In this document: piece after piece, positions 1-5,026 of the stretch | Numbering within the stretch: position 1 is the stretch's first letter | Layout of the letters: every line of letters starts with the position of its first letter | Made by a program: the position numbers and the translations under genes | Source of the DNA: Clostridiales bacterium | GTDB taxonomy: Bacteria > Bacillota > Clostridia > Christensenellales > JAISNN01 | NCBI GenBank assembly: GCA_031289865.1 | Contig: JAITOQ010000174.1 | Span: 1-6,300, forward strand | Direction of reading: 5' to 3' | Length of the DNA: 6,300 nt | The notes under the pieces: generated by a model | What the model saw: only the letters and a program-made list of their open reading frames with translations | Database searches by the model: none | Told to the model about the DNA's origin: nothing

Positions 1-78
1 AATTTGTTCACAAATTTTGTCTTTGCAACCACTAATTTCCACAAAAAAATAAAAAATAAAATAAAAAGGATATAGAAA

Positions 79-1617
79 ATGAAGTATTTACTTGAAATCG
101 ACATGTTACCGAACGAATATTGGTACGGCGGGAAGATCGGCGACGGCGTACAGATGCCCGTGAACGCGGTACGCGACTACTATCAAGACAACAGCGTTTC
201 GGGTTTCGGCGATCAATCCTCACCGTTTTTTGTAAGCAACAAGGGTAGATATGTTTGGTCGGAGGACGGATTCGTCACGACTTTTCAAAAGGGACATGTC
301 AAGTTTGAGTCGGAGACCGCGGAGATCAAGCTGTACGAGGGGTACGAGACGTTAAAGGGCGCGTTTCTTGCGGCGAGCAAGGCGCATTTCCCACCCGACG
401 GCAATATGCCCGACGAGCTGATGTTTAAGATTCCGCAATATTGTACTTGGATCGAAATGAAAAAACGGCAGACCCAAAATGGCGTATTGCGCTATGCGGA
501 GAGCATTTTGGAATGCGGAATGCCCGCGGGCGAAATCATCATCGACGACGGTTGGCAAAGGACTTTCGGTGATTGGCGGTTTAAGTCAAAGCGGTTTCCC
601 GACCCTAAAGGCATGGTCGAAAAGTTACACAAAATGGGCTTTAAGGTGATACTGTGGATAGTGCCGTTCGTCGATAAGAATGCGCCCGATTTTACTTATC
701 TTGCGGACAACGACTGTTTGGTGAAGAATGCCGACGGGACGGTTGCGTTCCGCAAATGGTGGGACGGGAGCGACGCGGTCTTGGATTTTTCCGCACCGAA
801 AGCCGTCGAATGGTTTTTCGGCGTCGTTAGGGGGCTTATGACCGAATACGACGCGGACGGCTTTAAACAAGACGCCGCGGACAACAAATTTTACCGCGCA
901 GACGACATTACCGCGGGCGGGGTTTCGCCTAACGGGCAGACGGAGCTGTGGATGAAATCCGCGCTCAATTTTCCGTTTAACGAGCTTCGCGCAAGCTTTA
1001 AGGGCGGCGGTATCGGCGTGGCGCAGAGATTGGGCGACAAGCGTCATCGTTGGGCTGAATACGGCGGCGTACGCGCATTGATCCCGAATAGCTTGCTCTT
1101 AGGTATTACGGGTCACCCGTTCTCTTGCCCGGACATGATAGGCGGCGGGCTTGCGTCGGATTTTTGGCGTCCGCAAGAATTTTATGACCACGAGCTGTTT
1201 GTGCGTTGGGCGGAATGCTCGACGCTCATGCCGATGATGCAATATTCGCTGTCGCTTTGGCGTCTAAGGAATCAAAAAACCGCGGAGCTGTGCCGCCATG
1301 CGGCGAATTTCCACCTCAAATTTTCCGATTATATCATAAAATACGCGAAAGCCGCGAGAAAATCGGGCGAGCCGATAGTGAGATATATGGAATACAGCTA
1401 CCCGAACGAGGGAATGGAAGAGGTCAAACAGCAGTATATGCTCGGCGACGACTACATTATCGCGCCCGTCGTCAATAAGGGCGAAACGACAAAAGAAGTC
1501 AAGCTCCCTAAAGGCTCAAAATGGAAGCTCCACAGCACGGGGGAAATTTTTGAAGGCGGACAAACTTTGTCGATTAAAGCGGAAATCGACGAACTGCCGA
1601 TCTTTGAAAAAGCATAG
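79..1617 (+). CDS. Glycoside hydrolase family 31, MYORG/alpha-galactosidase-like, short form
   Basis: Predicted retaining alpha-glycosidase that removes terminal sugars from alpha-linked oligosaccharides. There is no signal peptide, so it is probably cytoplasmic. In the 512 residues, a short N-terminal beta domain (about 1-115) precedes a TIM barrel (about 118-395) with IIDDGWQ at 154-160, a nucleophile motif DGFKQDAAD (D265 expected nucleophile), LGD at 318-320 (D320 best acid/base candidate) and PDMIGGG at 351-357. A C-terminal beta domain follows, starting near GDDYIIAPV (456-464). The 55-residue spacing of the two Asp and the PDMIGG motif resemble, from memory, the MYORG branch of GH31 rather than classic alpha-glucosidases. 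The N-terminal domain is shorter than usual for GH31. AAAAGGA at 64-70 supports the ATG at 79. No promoter is visible in the 78 bases upstream, so the gene may belong to an operon starting outside the window. Family is sure; substrate (alpha-galactoside, alpha-glucoside or other) is not. Confidence 0.9.
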   Translation: MKYLLEIDMLPNEYWYGGKIGDGVQMPVNAVRDYYQDNSVSGFGDQSSPFFVSNKGRYVWSEDGFVTTFQKGHVKFESETAEIKLYEGYETLKGAFLAASKAHFPPDGNMPDELMFKIPQYCTWIEMKKRQTQNGVLRYAESILECGMPAGEIIIDDGWQRTFGDWRFKSKRFPDPKGMVEKLHKMGFKVILWIVPFVDKNAPDFTYLADNDCLVKNADGTVAFRKWWDGSDAVLDFSAPKAVEWFFGVVRGLMTEYDADGFKQDAADNKFYRADDITAGGVSPNGQTELWMKSALNFPFNELRASFKGGGIGVAQRLGDKRHRWAEYGGVRALIPNSLLLGITGHPFSCPDMIGGGLASDFWRPQEFYDHELFVRWAECSTLMPMMQYSLSLWRLRNQKTAELCRHAANFHLKFSDYIIKYAKAARKSGEPIVRYMEYSYPNEGMEEVKQQYMLGDDYIIAPVVNKGETTKEVKLPKGSKWKLHSTGEIFEGGQTLSIKAEIDELPIFEKA

Positions 1618-1637
1618 AAAAAACAGAAGCGTTTTTT
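1618..1637 (+). terminator. Weak terminator-like hairpin after the GH31 gene
   Basis: AAAAAAC (1618-1624) can pair with GTTTTTT (1631-1637) around a 6-nt loop, starting directly after the TAG stop. The stem has one G-C pair and would be weak. The stronger hairpin at 1921-1944 may be the effective rightward stop. Confidence 0.3.
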
Positions 1638-1670
1638 AAGTTGAAAATTGAGAGTTGAAAGTTGAAAAGT
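1637..1670. repeat. Short dispersed AAGTTGAAA-type repeat
   Basis: A run of AGTTGAAA/ATTGAGAGTTGAAAG modules. A close inverted copy lies at 5131-5165, next to the acyl-CoA synthetase stop codon. It is low-complexity, noncoding and placed just after a gene end in both cases. Confidence 0.65.
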
Positions 1671-1744
1671 AAGGTGTCGCTTTGCTCCGATAAACAGTCG
1701 GTGTGGAACGATGTCGGTAATTGGTATTTTTCATGAAAAAAGAC

Positions 1745-1772
1745 AAAAAAAAACAACGCCCCATAGGCATTG
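1745..1772 (-). terminator. Intrinsic terminator of the leftward 30-codon minigene
   Basis: Read on the minus strand, CAATGCC (1772-1766) pairs with GGCGTTG (1760-1754), 7 bp with one G-T wobble and a 5-nt loop. It is followed at once by nine T. It lies 24 bases past the stop codon of the small ORF at 1797-1889, as expected for a monocistronic transcript. Confidence 0.75.
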
Positions 1773-1796
1773 CACCGACAACCGTCGAGGTCAAAG

Positions 1797-1889
1797 TTAC
1801 CACTTATATTTTGTAACTTCGATCTCGGCGAACTCCGCAAAATACTTGATTAAAAGCTTTTGCCATTCGTTCCAAATACGCTTCACCAT
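1797..1889 (-). CDS. Small ORF, 30-residue Trp-containing amphipathic peptide
   Basis: Not recognised. The peptide begins MVKRIWNEWQKLLIK and ends KYKW before TAA, with Trp at 6, 9 and 30. The middle alternates hydrophobic (I, W, L, Y, F, A) with charged residues (K, E) and could form one amphipathic helix. There is no signal peptide, Gly-Gly leader, Cys or long hydrophobic segment. Expression signals are unusually complete: AAGGAGGTG with a 6-nt spacer before ATG, a TTGACA-17-TATAAT promoter about 140 bases upstream (2037-2065) and a terminator 24 bases downstream. This is why I call it despite its length. It could be a small regulatory or membrane-associated peptide, a leaderless bacteriocin or PSM-like peptide, a toxin, or a leader ORF of a regulatory RNA; the sequence does not decide. 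It is divergent from the lipoprotein gene at 2428 and shares an intergenic repeat array with it. Confidence 0.6.
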   Translation of the reverse strand: MVKRIWNEWQKLLIKYFAEFAEIEVTKYKW

Positions 1890-1895
1890 AAAACG

Positions 1896-1904
1896 CACCT
1901 CCTT
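1896..1904 (-). promoter_or_regulatory. Strong ribosome binding site of the 30-codon ORF
   Basis: On the minus strand this reads AAGGAGGTG, a near-complete match to the 16S anti-SD, 6 nt before ATG at 1889. It is the strongest SD in the window and the main argument that the tiny ORF is translated. Confidence 0.75.
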
Positions 1905-1920
1905 ATTCAGTTTTCAAATT

Positions 1921-1944
1921 AAAACGGCGACAGCCGTTTTTTTT
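1921..1944. terminator. Bidirectional hairpin: rightward terminator and leader hairpin of the minigene
   Basis: AAAACGGC (1921-1928) pairs perfectly with GCCGTTTT (1933-1940) around GACA. Rightward it ends in eight T, so it fits an intrinsic terminator stopping read-through from the GH31 gene. Leftward the same 8-bp hairpin is followed by TTTTAATTT and sits about 17 bases before the minigene ribosome site, where it could act as a weak attenuator. Confidence 0.6.
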
Positions 1945-1972
1945 GGTTTGCCGACGAAAAATTTTTCAATCG

Positions 1973-1988
1973 CGGCTAACTTTGTATA
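1973..1988 (-). repeat. Leader direct repeat, copy 2 (TATACAAAGTTAGCCG)
   Basis: Exact 16-bp copy of the element at 2016-2031, start-to-start distance 43 bp (about four helical turns). Here it is part of a GGCTA...TAGCC inverted repeat (1974-1978 with 1993-1997). It lies at about +43 to +58 of the predicted minigene transcript. Confidence 0.75.
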
Positions 1989-2015
1989 TCGATAGCCTAC
2001 AAAAAACGTCTCATT

Positions 2016-2031
2016 CGGCTAACTTTGTATA
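2016..2031 (-). repeat. Leader direct repeat, copy 1, at the predicted transcription start
   Basis: Reads TATACAAAGTTAGCCG on the minus strand, identical to 1973-1988. It begins about 6 bases after the -10 box (2037-2042), so it overlaps the expected start of transcription. Either a paired operator or an RNA leader element would fit. Confidence 0.75.
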
Positions 2032-2036
2032 CTCAT

Positions 2037-2065
2037 ATTATATTATTATTTTATGCGCTTGTCAA
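2037..2065 (-). promoter_or_regulatory. Perfect-consensus sigma-A promoter of the minigene
   Basis: On the minus strand: TTGACA (2065-2060), a 17-bp spacer, and TATAAT (2042-2037). Both hexamers match consensus at every base with the ideal spacing. Expected start is near 2030, giving a leader of about 140 nt to the ATG at 1889. Confidence 0.8.
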
Positions 2066-2085
2066 GCATTTTGTGTTAATTTTTT

Positions 2086-2190
2086 CACAATACCCTTTAA
2101 ATCATACAAAAATGCCCTTAAATTAAGCATAAATGCTCTTAGAGTATAGACAAATGCCTTTAAAATATTCACAGTGCCTTTGATTTTTTT
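2086..2190. repeat. Five-copy 21-bp phased direct-repeat array between divergent promoters
   Basis: Units start at 2086, 2107, 2128, 2149 and 2170, each exactly 21 bp. Reading rightward the common pattern is CAnAAATGCCCTTTAAAT followed by a variable AT-rich end. The cores are ATACCCTTTAAAT, ATGCCCTTAAAT, ATGCTCTTAGAGT, ATGCCTTTAAAAT and GTGCCTTTGAT; the first and last cores are shifted 1 bp. A 21-bp period is two helical turns, so all cores face one side of the DNA. The array ends 20 bp from the leftward -35 and 28 bp from the rightward -35. It is probably a multi-site protein-binding region; the protein is unknown. Confidence 0.7.
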
Positions 2191-2218
2191 GTCCGAAAAA
2201 AAAGTTTTGCAAAACCTC

Positions 2219-2247
2219 TTGAAAAAACGGAAAGAGTATGTTATAAT
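2219..2247 (+). promoter_or_regulatory. Sigma-A promoter of the lipoprotein gene
   Basis: TTGAAA (2219-2224), 17-bp spacer, TATAAT (2242-2247). One mismatch from consensus with ideal spacing. Expected start is near 2254, giving a leader of about 170 nt before ATG 2428. Confidence 0.75.
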
Positions 2248-2275
2248 AAAATAGGCTTAATGGAAATATTTTCCA

Positions 2276-2370
2276 AAAAGTCGGTGCAATTAAGAAAGGT
2301 CGGTGCCGTTCCGAATAAAAAAAGTCAATGTTATTCTGATCGTAAGCGAAGAATCTAAAAAGTCAGTCGT
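2276..2370 (+). repeat. Degenerate dispersed repeat in the lipoprotein mRNA leader
   Basis: Successive AAAGTCGGTGC / AAAGGTCGGTGCC / AAAGTCAATGTTATTCTGAT / AAAGTCAGTCG modules, including ATTCTGATCGTAAGCGAAGAATCT (in pieces at 2333-2356). The same kind of module is seen forward at 4751-4815 and inverted at 4961-4987. No ORF with a ribosome site was found in it. Confidence 0.55.
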
Positions 2371-2427
2371 ATTAAATAGAAACCCAATAAAAAACAAATA
2401 AAAAACATAATAAGGAGGCAAAACATT

Positions 2428-3645
2428 ATGAAGCAATCAAAAAACAAAATCAAAACGATCCTACTTCTCACGGTCCTTTGCTTAATCGCGGGACTCACGC
2501 TGTCGGCGTGCGGTACGGTCGACGGTACGGTCGTAGGCCCTTACAAAGTGACCTTTCTATCGGACGATGCGGTCTCGACGACGATAGAGGTCAACGATGG
2601 TGAAGCAATCATTCTCCCCGCTGACCCGACAAAAGAGGGTTACACCTTTGGCGGTTGGTTTTACTTCAACAACCCTTCTATTCGGTTTGACGGGAGCGTA
2701 GAGGTCACCGCGAATATTAAGGTCGCGGCGAAATGGATTTCAAACGCTCCAACCGCCCCAAGCGATCCGACTGAAGAATACTATTCGGAGGGACTTCTCT
2801 TCACTCCGATCACGGGCGGTTATAGGGTAAGCGTCGGAACGACGGAAAATGAGACGGAGATAGTTATACCGAGGACGTATAACGGAAAGTATGTATTGGA
2901 GATAGATAATAGCTTTAGCGTTTGTACGGCGTTGATTAAGCTGACGGCACCGTTTGTCGGGAATAAACTGTACGCCGATATACTGTCCGGATCGGGATAT
3001 ATTGATGTACATTTCGGATATATATTCGGAGCGGGTAGTTATAGTAATAATAGCAGCTATGTTCCGACTTCGCTCAGAGAGGTGATTGTAACGGGCGGTA
3101 CAAGTATCGGTAATTATGCTTTCTATAAGTGTAGCGGACTGACCTCAATCACGCTGCCTAAGGTCACAAATATCGGTAATTATGCTTTCTATAATTGTAA
3201 AGGACTGACCTCGATCTCGATCCCTAAGGTCACAAGTATAGGGGAGTGGGCTTTCTCTTCTTGTAGCGGACTGACCTCAATCATACTTCCTAATGTCACA
3301 AGTATCGGGTATTACGCTTTCTCTTATTGTAGCAAACTTACAATTTATACGGGGGGTTCAAGTAAGCCGACCGATTGGAATAATTATTGGAACTCTTCAA
3401 ACCGTCCTGTGGTATGGGGTTGTACGTTGTCTGCAGACAAGAGCTATGTGGTTTCGTTTACAAAGACGTCAAGCAGTATTAGCAATCCTACCGCAACAGA
3501 CGGGATTTTAGCCCCGTACCGCGAGGGTTACACCTTTGGCGGTTGGGCGACGACCGAGGGAAGTACTACGGCGGCATACACGACGGAGGATGTAGGCAGT
3601 GCTGAGGACGATGTAACCTTGTATGCGATTTGGATCGAAGAGTAA
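2428..3645 (+). CDS. BspA-like LRR surface lipoprotein with two InlB-type B-repeats
   Basis: Predicted cell-surface lipoprotein, probably for adhesion or binding. The signal peptide has a basic start (KQSKNKIK), a hydrophobic core and the lipobox LSAC, with Cys28 the expected lipidated residue. Residues about 38-103 form a Listeria/Bacteroides B-repeat (EGYTFGGW ... AAKWI). After a linker and a region of about 120-220 come four LRR_5/BspA-type units of 22 residues starting at I227, I249, I271 and I293, with pattern IGxxAFxxCxGLTSIxLPxVTx. A second, C-terminal B-repeat covers about 335-405 (EGYTFGGW ... LYAIW). No sortase motif is present, so anchoring is by lipid. AAGGAGG at 2412-2418 sets the ATG start. 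Promoter is at 2219-2247 and terminator at 3691-3727, so it is monocistronic. Architecture is clear; the ligand is unknown. Confidence 0.88.
   Translation: MKQSKNKIKTILLLTVLCLIAGLTLSACGTVDGTVVGPYKVTFLSDDAVSTTIEVNDGEAIILPADPTKEGYTFGGWFYFNNPSIRFDGSVEVTANIKVAAKWISNAPTAPSDPTEEYYSEGLLFTPITGGYRVSVGTTENETEIVIPRTYNGKYVLEIDNSFSVCTALIKLTAPFVGNKLYADILSGSGYIDVHFGYIFGAGSYSNNSSYVPTSLREVIVTGGTSIGNYAFYKCSGLTSITLPKVTNIGNYAFYNCKGLTSISIPKVTSIGEWAFSSCSGLTSIILPNVTSIGYYAFSYCSKLTIYTGGSSKPTDWNNYWNSSNRPVVWGCTLSADKSYVVSFTKTSSSISNPTATDGILAPYREGYTFGGWATTEGSTTAAYTTEDVGSAEDDVTLYAIWIEE
3106..3369 (+). repeat. Intragenic 66-bp tandem repeat encoding LRR units
   Basis: Four units of 66 bp (starts 3106, 3172, 3238, 3304) encode the 22-residue LRRs of the lipoprotein. 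The first two are nearly identical over the TATCGGTAATTATGCTTTCT stretch, while the fourth diverges after AGCAAACTTAC. Such in-frame repeats can gain or lose units by recombination. Confidence 0.8.
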
Positions 3646-3690
3646 GGCTTTGAAAGCAAGGTAAAGACAAACATAAAGGGTTAAATTAGG

Positions 3691-3727
3691 AAAACAGCGA
3701 ACGTTTTTGAGCGTTCGCTGTTTTTTT
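3691..3727 (+). terminator. Strong intrinsic terminator after the lipoprotein gene
   Basis: AAAACAGCGAACG (3691-3703) pairs perfectly with CGTTCGCTGTTTT (3712-3724), loop 8 nt, ending in a run of seven T. It lies 45 bases past the stop codon. Confidence 0.92.
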
Positions 3728-3742
3728 GACCACCGTCGGCGG

Positions 3743-3820
3743 TGCCGACTATTGACGTTTAACCACCTCGTCGGCGTTCGCCGCCACCCTCCCCTGAGGG
3801 GAATCTATGCCGCCGCAATT
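3743..3820. repeat. Dispersed intergenic repeat, copy A
   Basis: Shares TGCCGAC...GACGTTTAACCACC, then an exact 26-bp core (3790-3815, containing the palindrome CCCCTGAGGGG and ending ATGCCGCCG) with 4843-4910, in the same orientation. The middle differs by small substitutions and indels. Noncoding; sits between a terminator and the 3' end of the next gene. Confidence 0.75.
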
Positions 3821-3830
3821 TTGTATTTTG

Positions 3831-3850
3831 CATTCTGCATTCTGCATTAA
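3831..3850. repeat. Inverted flanking repeat, left arm
   Basis: CATTCTGCATTCTGCATTAA. Its reverse complement occurs at 4716-4736 with a single extra A. The two arms bracket the isomerase/epimerase-like gene; this arm is 5 bases from its stop codon. Confidence 0.75.
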
Positions 3851-3855
3851 AAAAG

Positions 3856-4659
3856 TCATGTTGTCAACTCTTTCAGATACTTAATCGTATGTGCAAAAAC
3901 GATACCTTCCGCTTCTAAGTCGGACTGCCAACGCTTGACCCATTCGAGGGAATAATAGCCCATGTAGCCGGAGGCGTTTAGTTTTTGGACGGCGGTTTTG
4001 ACGGGGATATCGCCGTAGCCGAGGAGCTTGTAGGAGGGCTTGCCTTTTTCTATCAAGCTGTCCTTTATGTGGACGTGGCGAATGTATGCGCCGATATTTT
4101 TGAGGGTTTCGGCGACGGGTTCGCTATTGTAGCGGAAGGTGTGGTTGACGTCCCAAAGGATACCCTTATTCTCGCTGTCGATACTTTCAAAGACCTTTTT
4201 GAGGAGGGTTGTGTCGGCGAAAAGTCCGTTTGTTTCGACCAAAGGAGTCACGCCGGCGCGTTCGCCCTCGCGGCAAACCGTGAGATAGGACTTGCGGAAC
4301 AGCTCCGTGTCGCCGCCGTTTGGAAAAGCATCCGCGGTAATGAGGACGCGGATATACGGAACGCCGAGTTTTTGAGCGAGCGCGATATAGTCGGACGACT
4401 CTTTGATAGCGTCGTCTTTTTTTGAATATACGCCGAGGGTCGCGCCCGACGAGAGGATAGGGAGGGACAGACCGAGGGCGTCGAGCTTCGAGCGCGTTTC
4501 GGTTAGGTGAGCGTCGTCAAAGATTTTGAGTTTGGGAGCGTAAAGCTCGTCGCCCATGCCGCGAATCTCGATGCCGTCGTAGCCTAAGTCCTTTGCCGCG
4601 GATGTGATCTCGCCGAATGTCCAATTGGGACACGCTAAAGTGGAAAAAGATAGTTTCAT
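3856..4659 (-). CDS. Sugar phosphate isomerase/epimerase family TIM barrel
   Basis: A 267-residue member of the xylose isomerase-like / AP-endonuclease-2 barrel family (Pfam AP_endonuc_2). These are metal-dependent enzymes that isomerise or epimerise sugars, inosose or hydroxypyruvate-type substrates. Visible family landmarks: GYDGIEIRG (27-35), LVETNG with E142, GILWDVNHT with D170 and H173, IRHVHIKD with H195 and H197, LGYGDIPV (213-220) and YSLEW with E239. E142, D170, H197 and E239 fit the usual Glu/Asp/His/Glu metal set. Length is normal and it has no signal peptide, so it is cytoplasmic. GAGGT lies 4 nt before ATG 4659. No clear promoter or terminator was found; the gene stands alone, flanked by inverted 20-bp repeats. 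Exact substrate cannot be told from sequence. Confidence 0.9.
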   Translation of the reverse strand: MKLSFSTLACPNWTFGEITSAAKDLGYDGIEIRGMGDELYAPKLKIFDDAHLTETRSKLDALGLSLPILSSGATLGVYSKKDDAIKESSDYIALAQKLGVPYIRVLITADAFPNGGDTELFRKSYLTVCREGERAGVTPLVETNGLFADTTLLKKVFESIDSENKGILWDVNHTFRYNSEPVAETLKNIGAYIRHVHIKDSLIEKGKPSYKLLGYGDIPVKTAVQKLNASGYMGYYSLEWVKRWQSDLEAEGIVFAHTIKYLKELTT

Positions 4660-4715
4660 GTGAACCTCGTTTTTTTGTTTTTTTTGAGATTAGAGGTGTG
4701 AGACAAAATTATTGG

Positions 4716-4736
4716 TTAAATGCAGAATGCAGAATG
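4716..4736. repeat. Inverted flanking repeat, right arm
   Basis: TTAAATGCAGAATGCAGAATG, the reverse complement of 3831-3850 apart from one added A. It lies 57 bases upstream of the isomerase/epimerase-like start codon. Confidence 0.75.
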
Positions 4737-4780
4737 GCGGATTAAAAGAAAAGTTGGTGTCGTATTGATTCAAAGTAGGT

Positions 4781-4807
4781 GTCATTCTGAACGAATGCGA
4801 AGAATTT
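4781..4807 (+). repeat. CATTCTGA-type dispersed module, forward arm
   Basis: GTCATTCTGAACGAATGCGA followed by AGAATTT. It forms an imperfect inverted pair with 4961-4987 and resembles the module in the lipoprotein leader at 2330-2356. Confidence 0.65.
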
Positions 4808-4842
4808 CAAGTCAGATTGCCGTTTAACTATACCGTTGAACC

Positions 4843-4910
4843 GTGCCGACGTTTAACCACCCCGTCGCTCCGCGCCACCCCTCCCCTGAGGGGAATCTAT
4901 GCCGCCGAAT
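4843..4910. repeat. Dispersed intergenic repeat, copy B
   Basis: Direct repeat of 3743-3820, with the exact 26-bp core at 4882-4907. It lies between the two arms of the inverted CATTCTGA module. Confidence 0.75.
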
Positions 4911-4960
4911 TTTTTGTTTTGACATAATTTTTTGGGTAGCGGTTGTAGGGCTTGACATTT

Positions 4961-4987
4961 GAGATTCTTCGCTATGCTCAGAATGAC
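4961..4987 (-). repeat. CATTCTGA-type dispersed module, inverted arm
   Basis: GAGATTCTTCGCTATGCTCA followed by GAATGAC; its reverse complement matches the 4781-4807 module. Frames reading through it give CHSEHSEESQ-like peptides, a typical product of translating such noncoding repeats. Confidence 0.65.
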
Positions 4988-5026
4988 AACGGGCTTTTGT
5001 ACGGAATGACAACGGGCTTTTGTACG
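4981..5026. repeat. 23-bp tandem duplication
   Basis: Two exact copies of a 23-bp unit beginning GAATGACAACGGGCTTTTGT (4981-5003 and 5004-5026), followed by a degenerate third start (GAATACAACGG, 5027-5037). Confidence 0.85.

Noticed and set aside
1..16. AATTTG/CAAATT hairpin at the window start as a terminator
   Set aside because: Only a 6-bp AT-rich stem without a clear T-run; its upstream context is outside the window.
625..1047. 140-codon minus-strand frame inside the GH31 gene
   Set aside because: Antisense shadow of a well-supported catalytic domain.
1727..1740. TTTTTCATGAAAAA palindrome
   Set aside because: Perfect but AT-rich and isolated downstream of the minigene terminator; it cannot be told from chance in this composition.
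1574..1840. 88-codon minus-strand frame downstream of the minigene
   Set aside because: Overlaps the 3' end of the GH31 gene antisense and reads through the nine-T terminator; no ribosome site.
1711..1995. 94-codon plus-strand frame through the intergenic region
   Set aside because: No ribosome site, runs antisense through the minigene, its terminator and both leader elements, and has low-complexity K/T/F-rich composition.
1943..2149. 68-codon plus-strand frame over the promoter and repeat array
   Set aside because: No ribosome site; it translates the leader repeats, the leftward promoter and part of the 21-bp array.
2086..2190. CRISPR array
   Set aside because: Units are only 21 bp with no separate conserved repeat and unique spacer, and there are no cas genes.
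2086..2190. LytTR-type (AgrA/ComE-like) operator array
   Set aside because: The 21-22 bp spacing of direct repeats is similar, but the ATGCCCTTTAAAT core does not match the usual LytTR box, and no LytTR regulator gene is in the window. Kept only as an unnamed array.
2086..2190. Iterons of a replication origin
   Set aside because: No Rep gene or DnaA boxes in the window, and the position between two promoters is better explained by transcription control.
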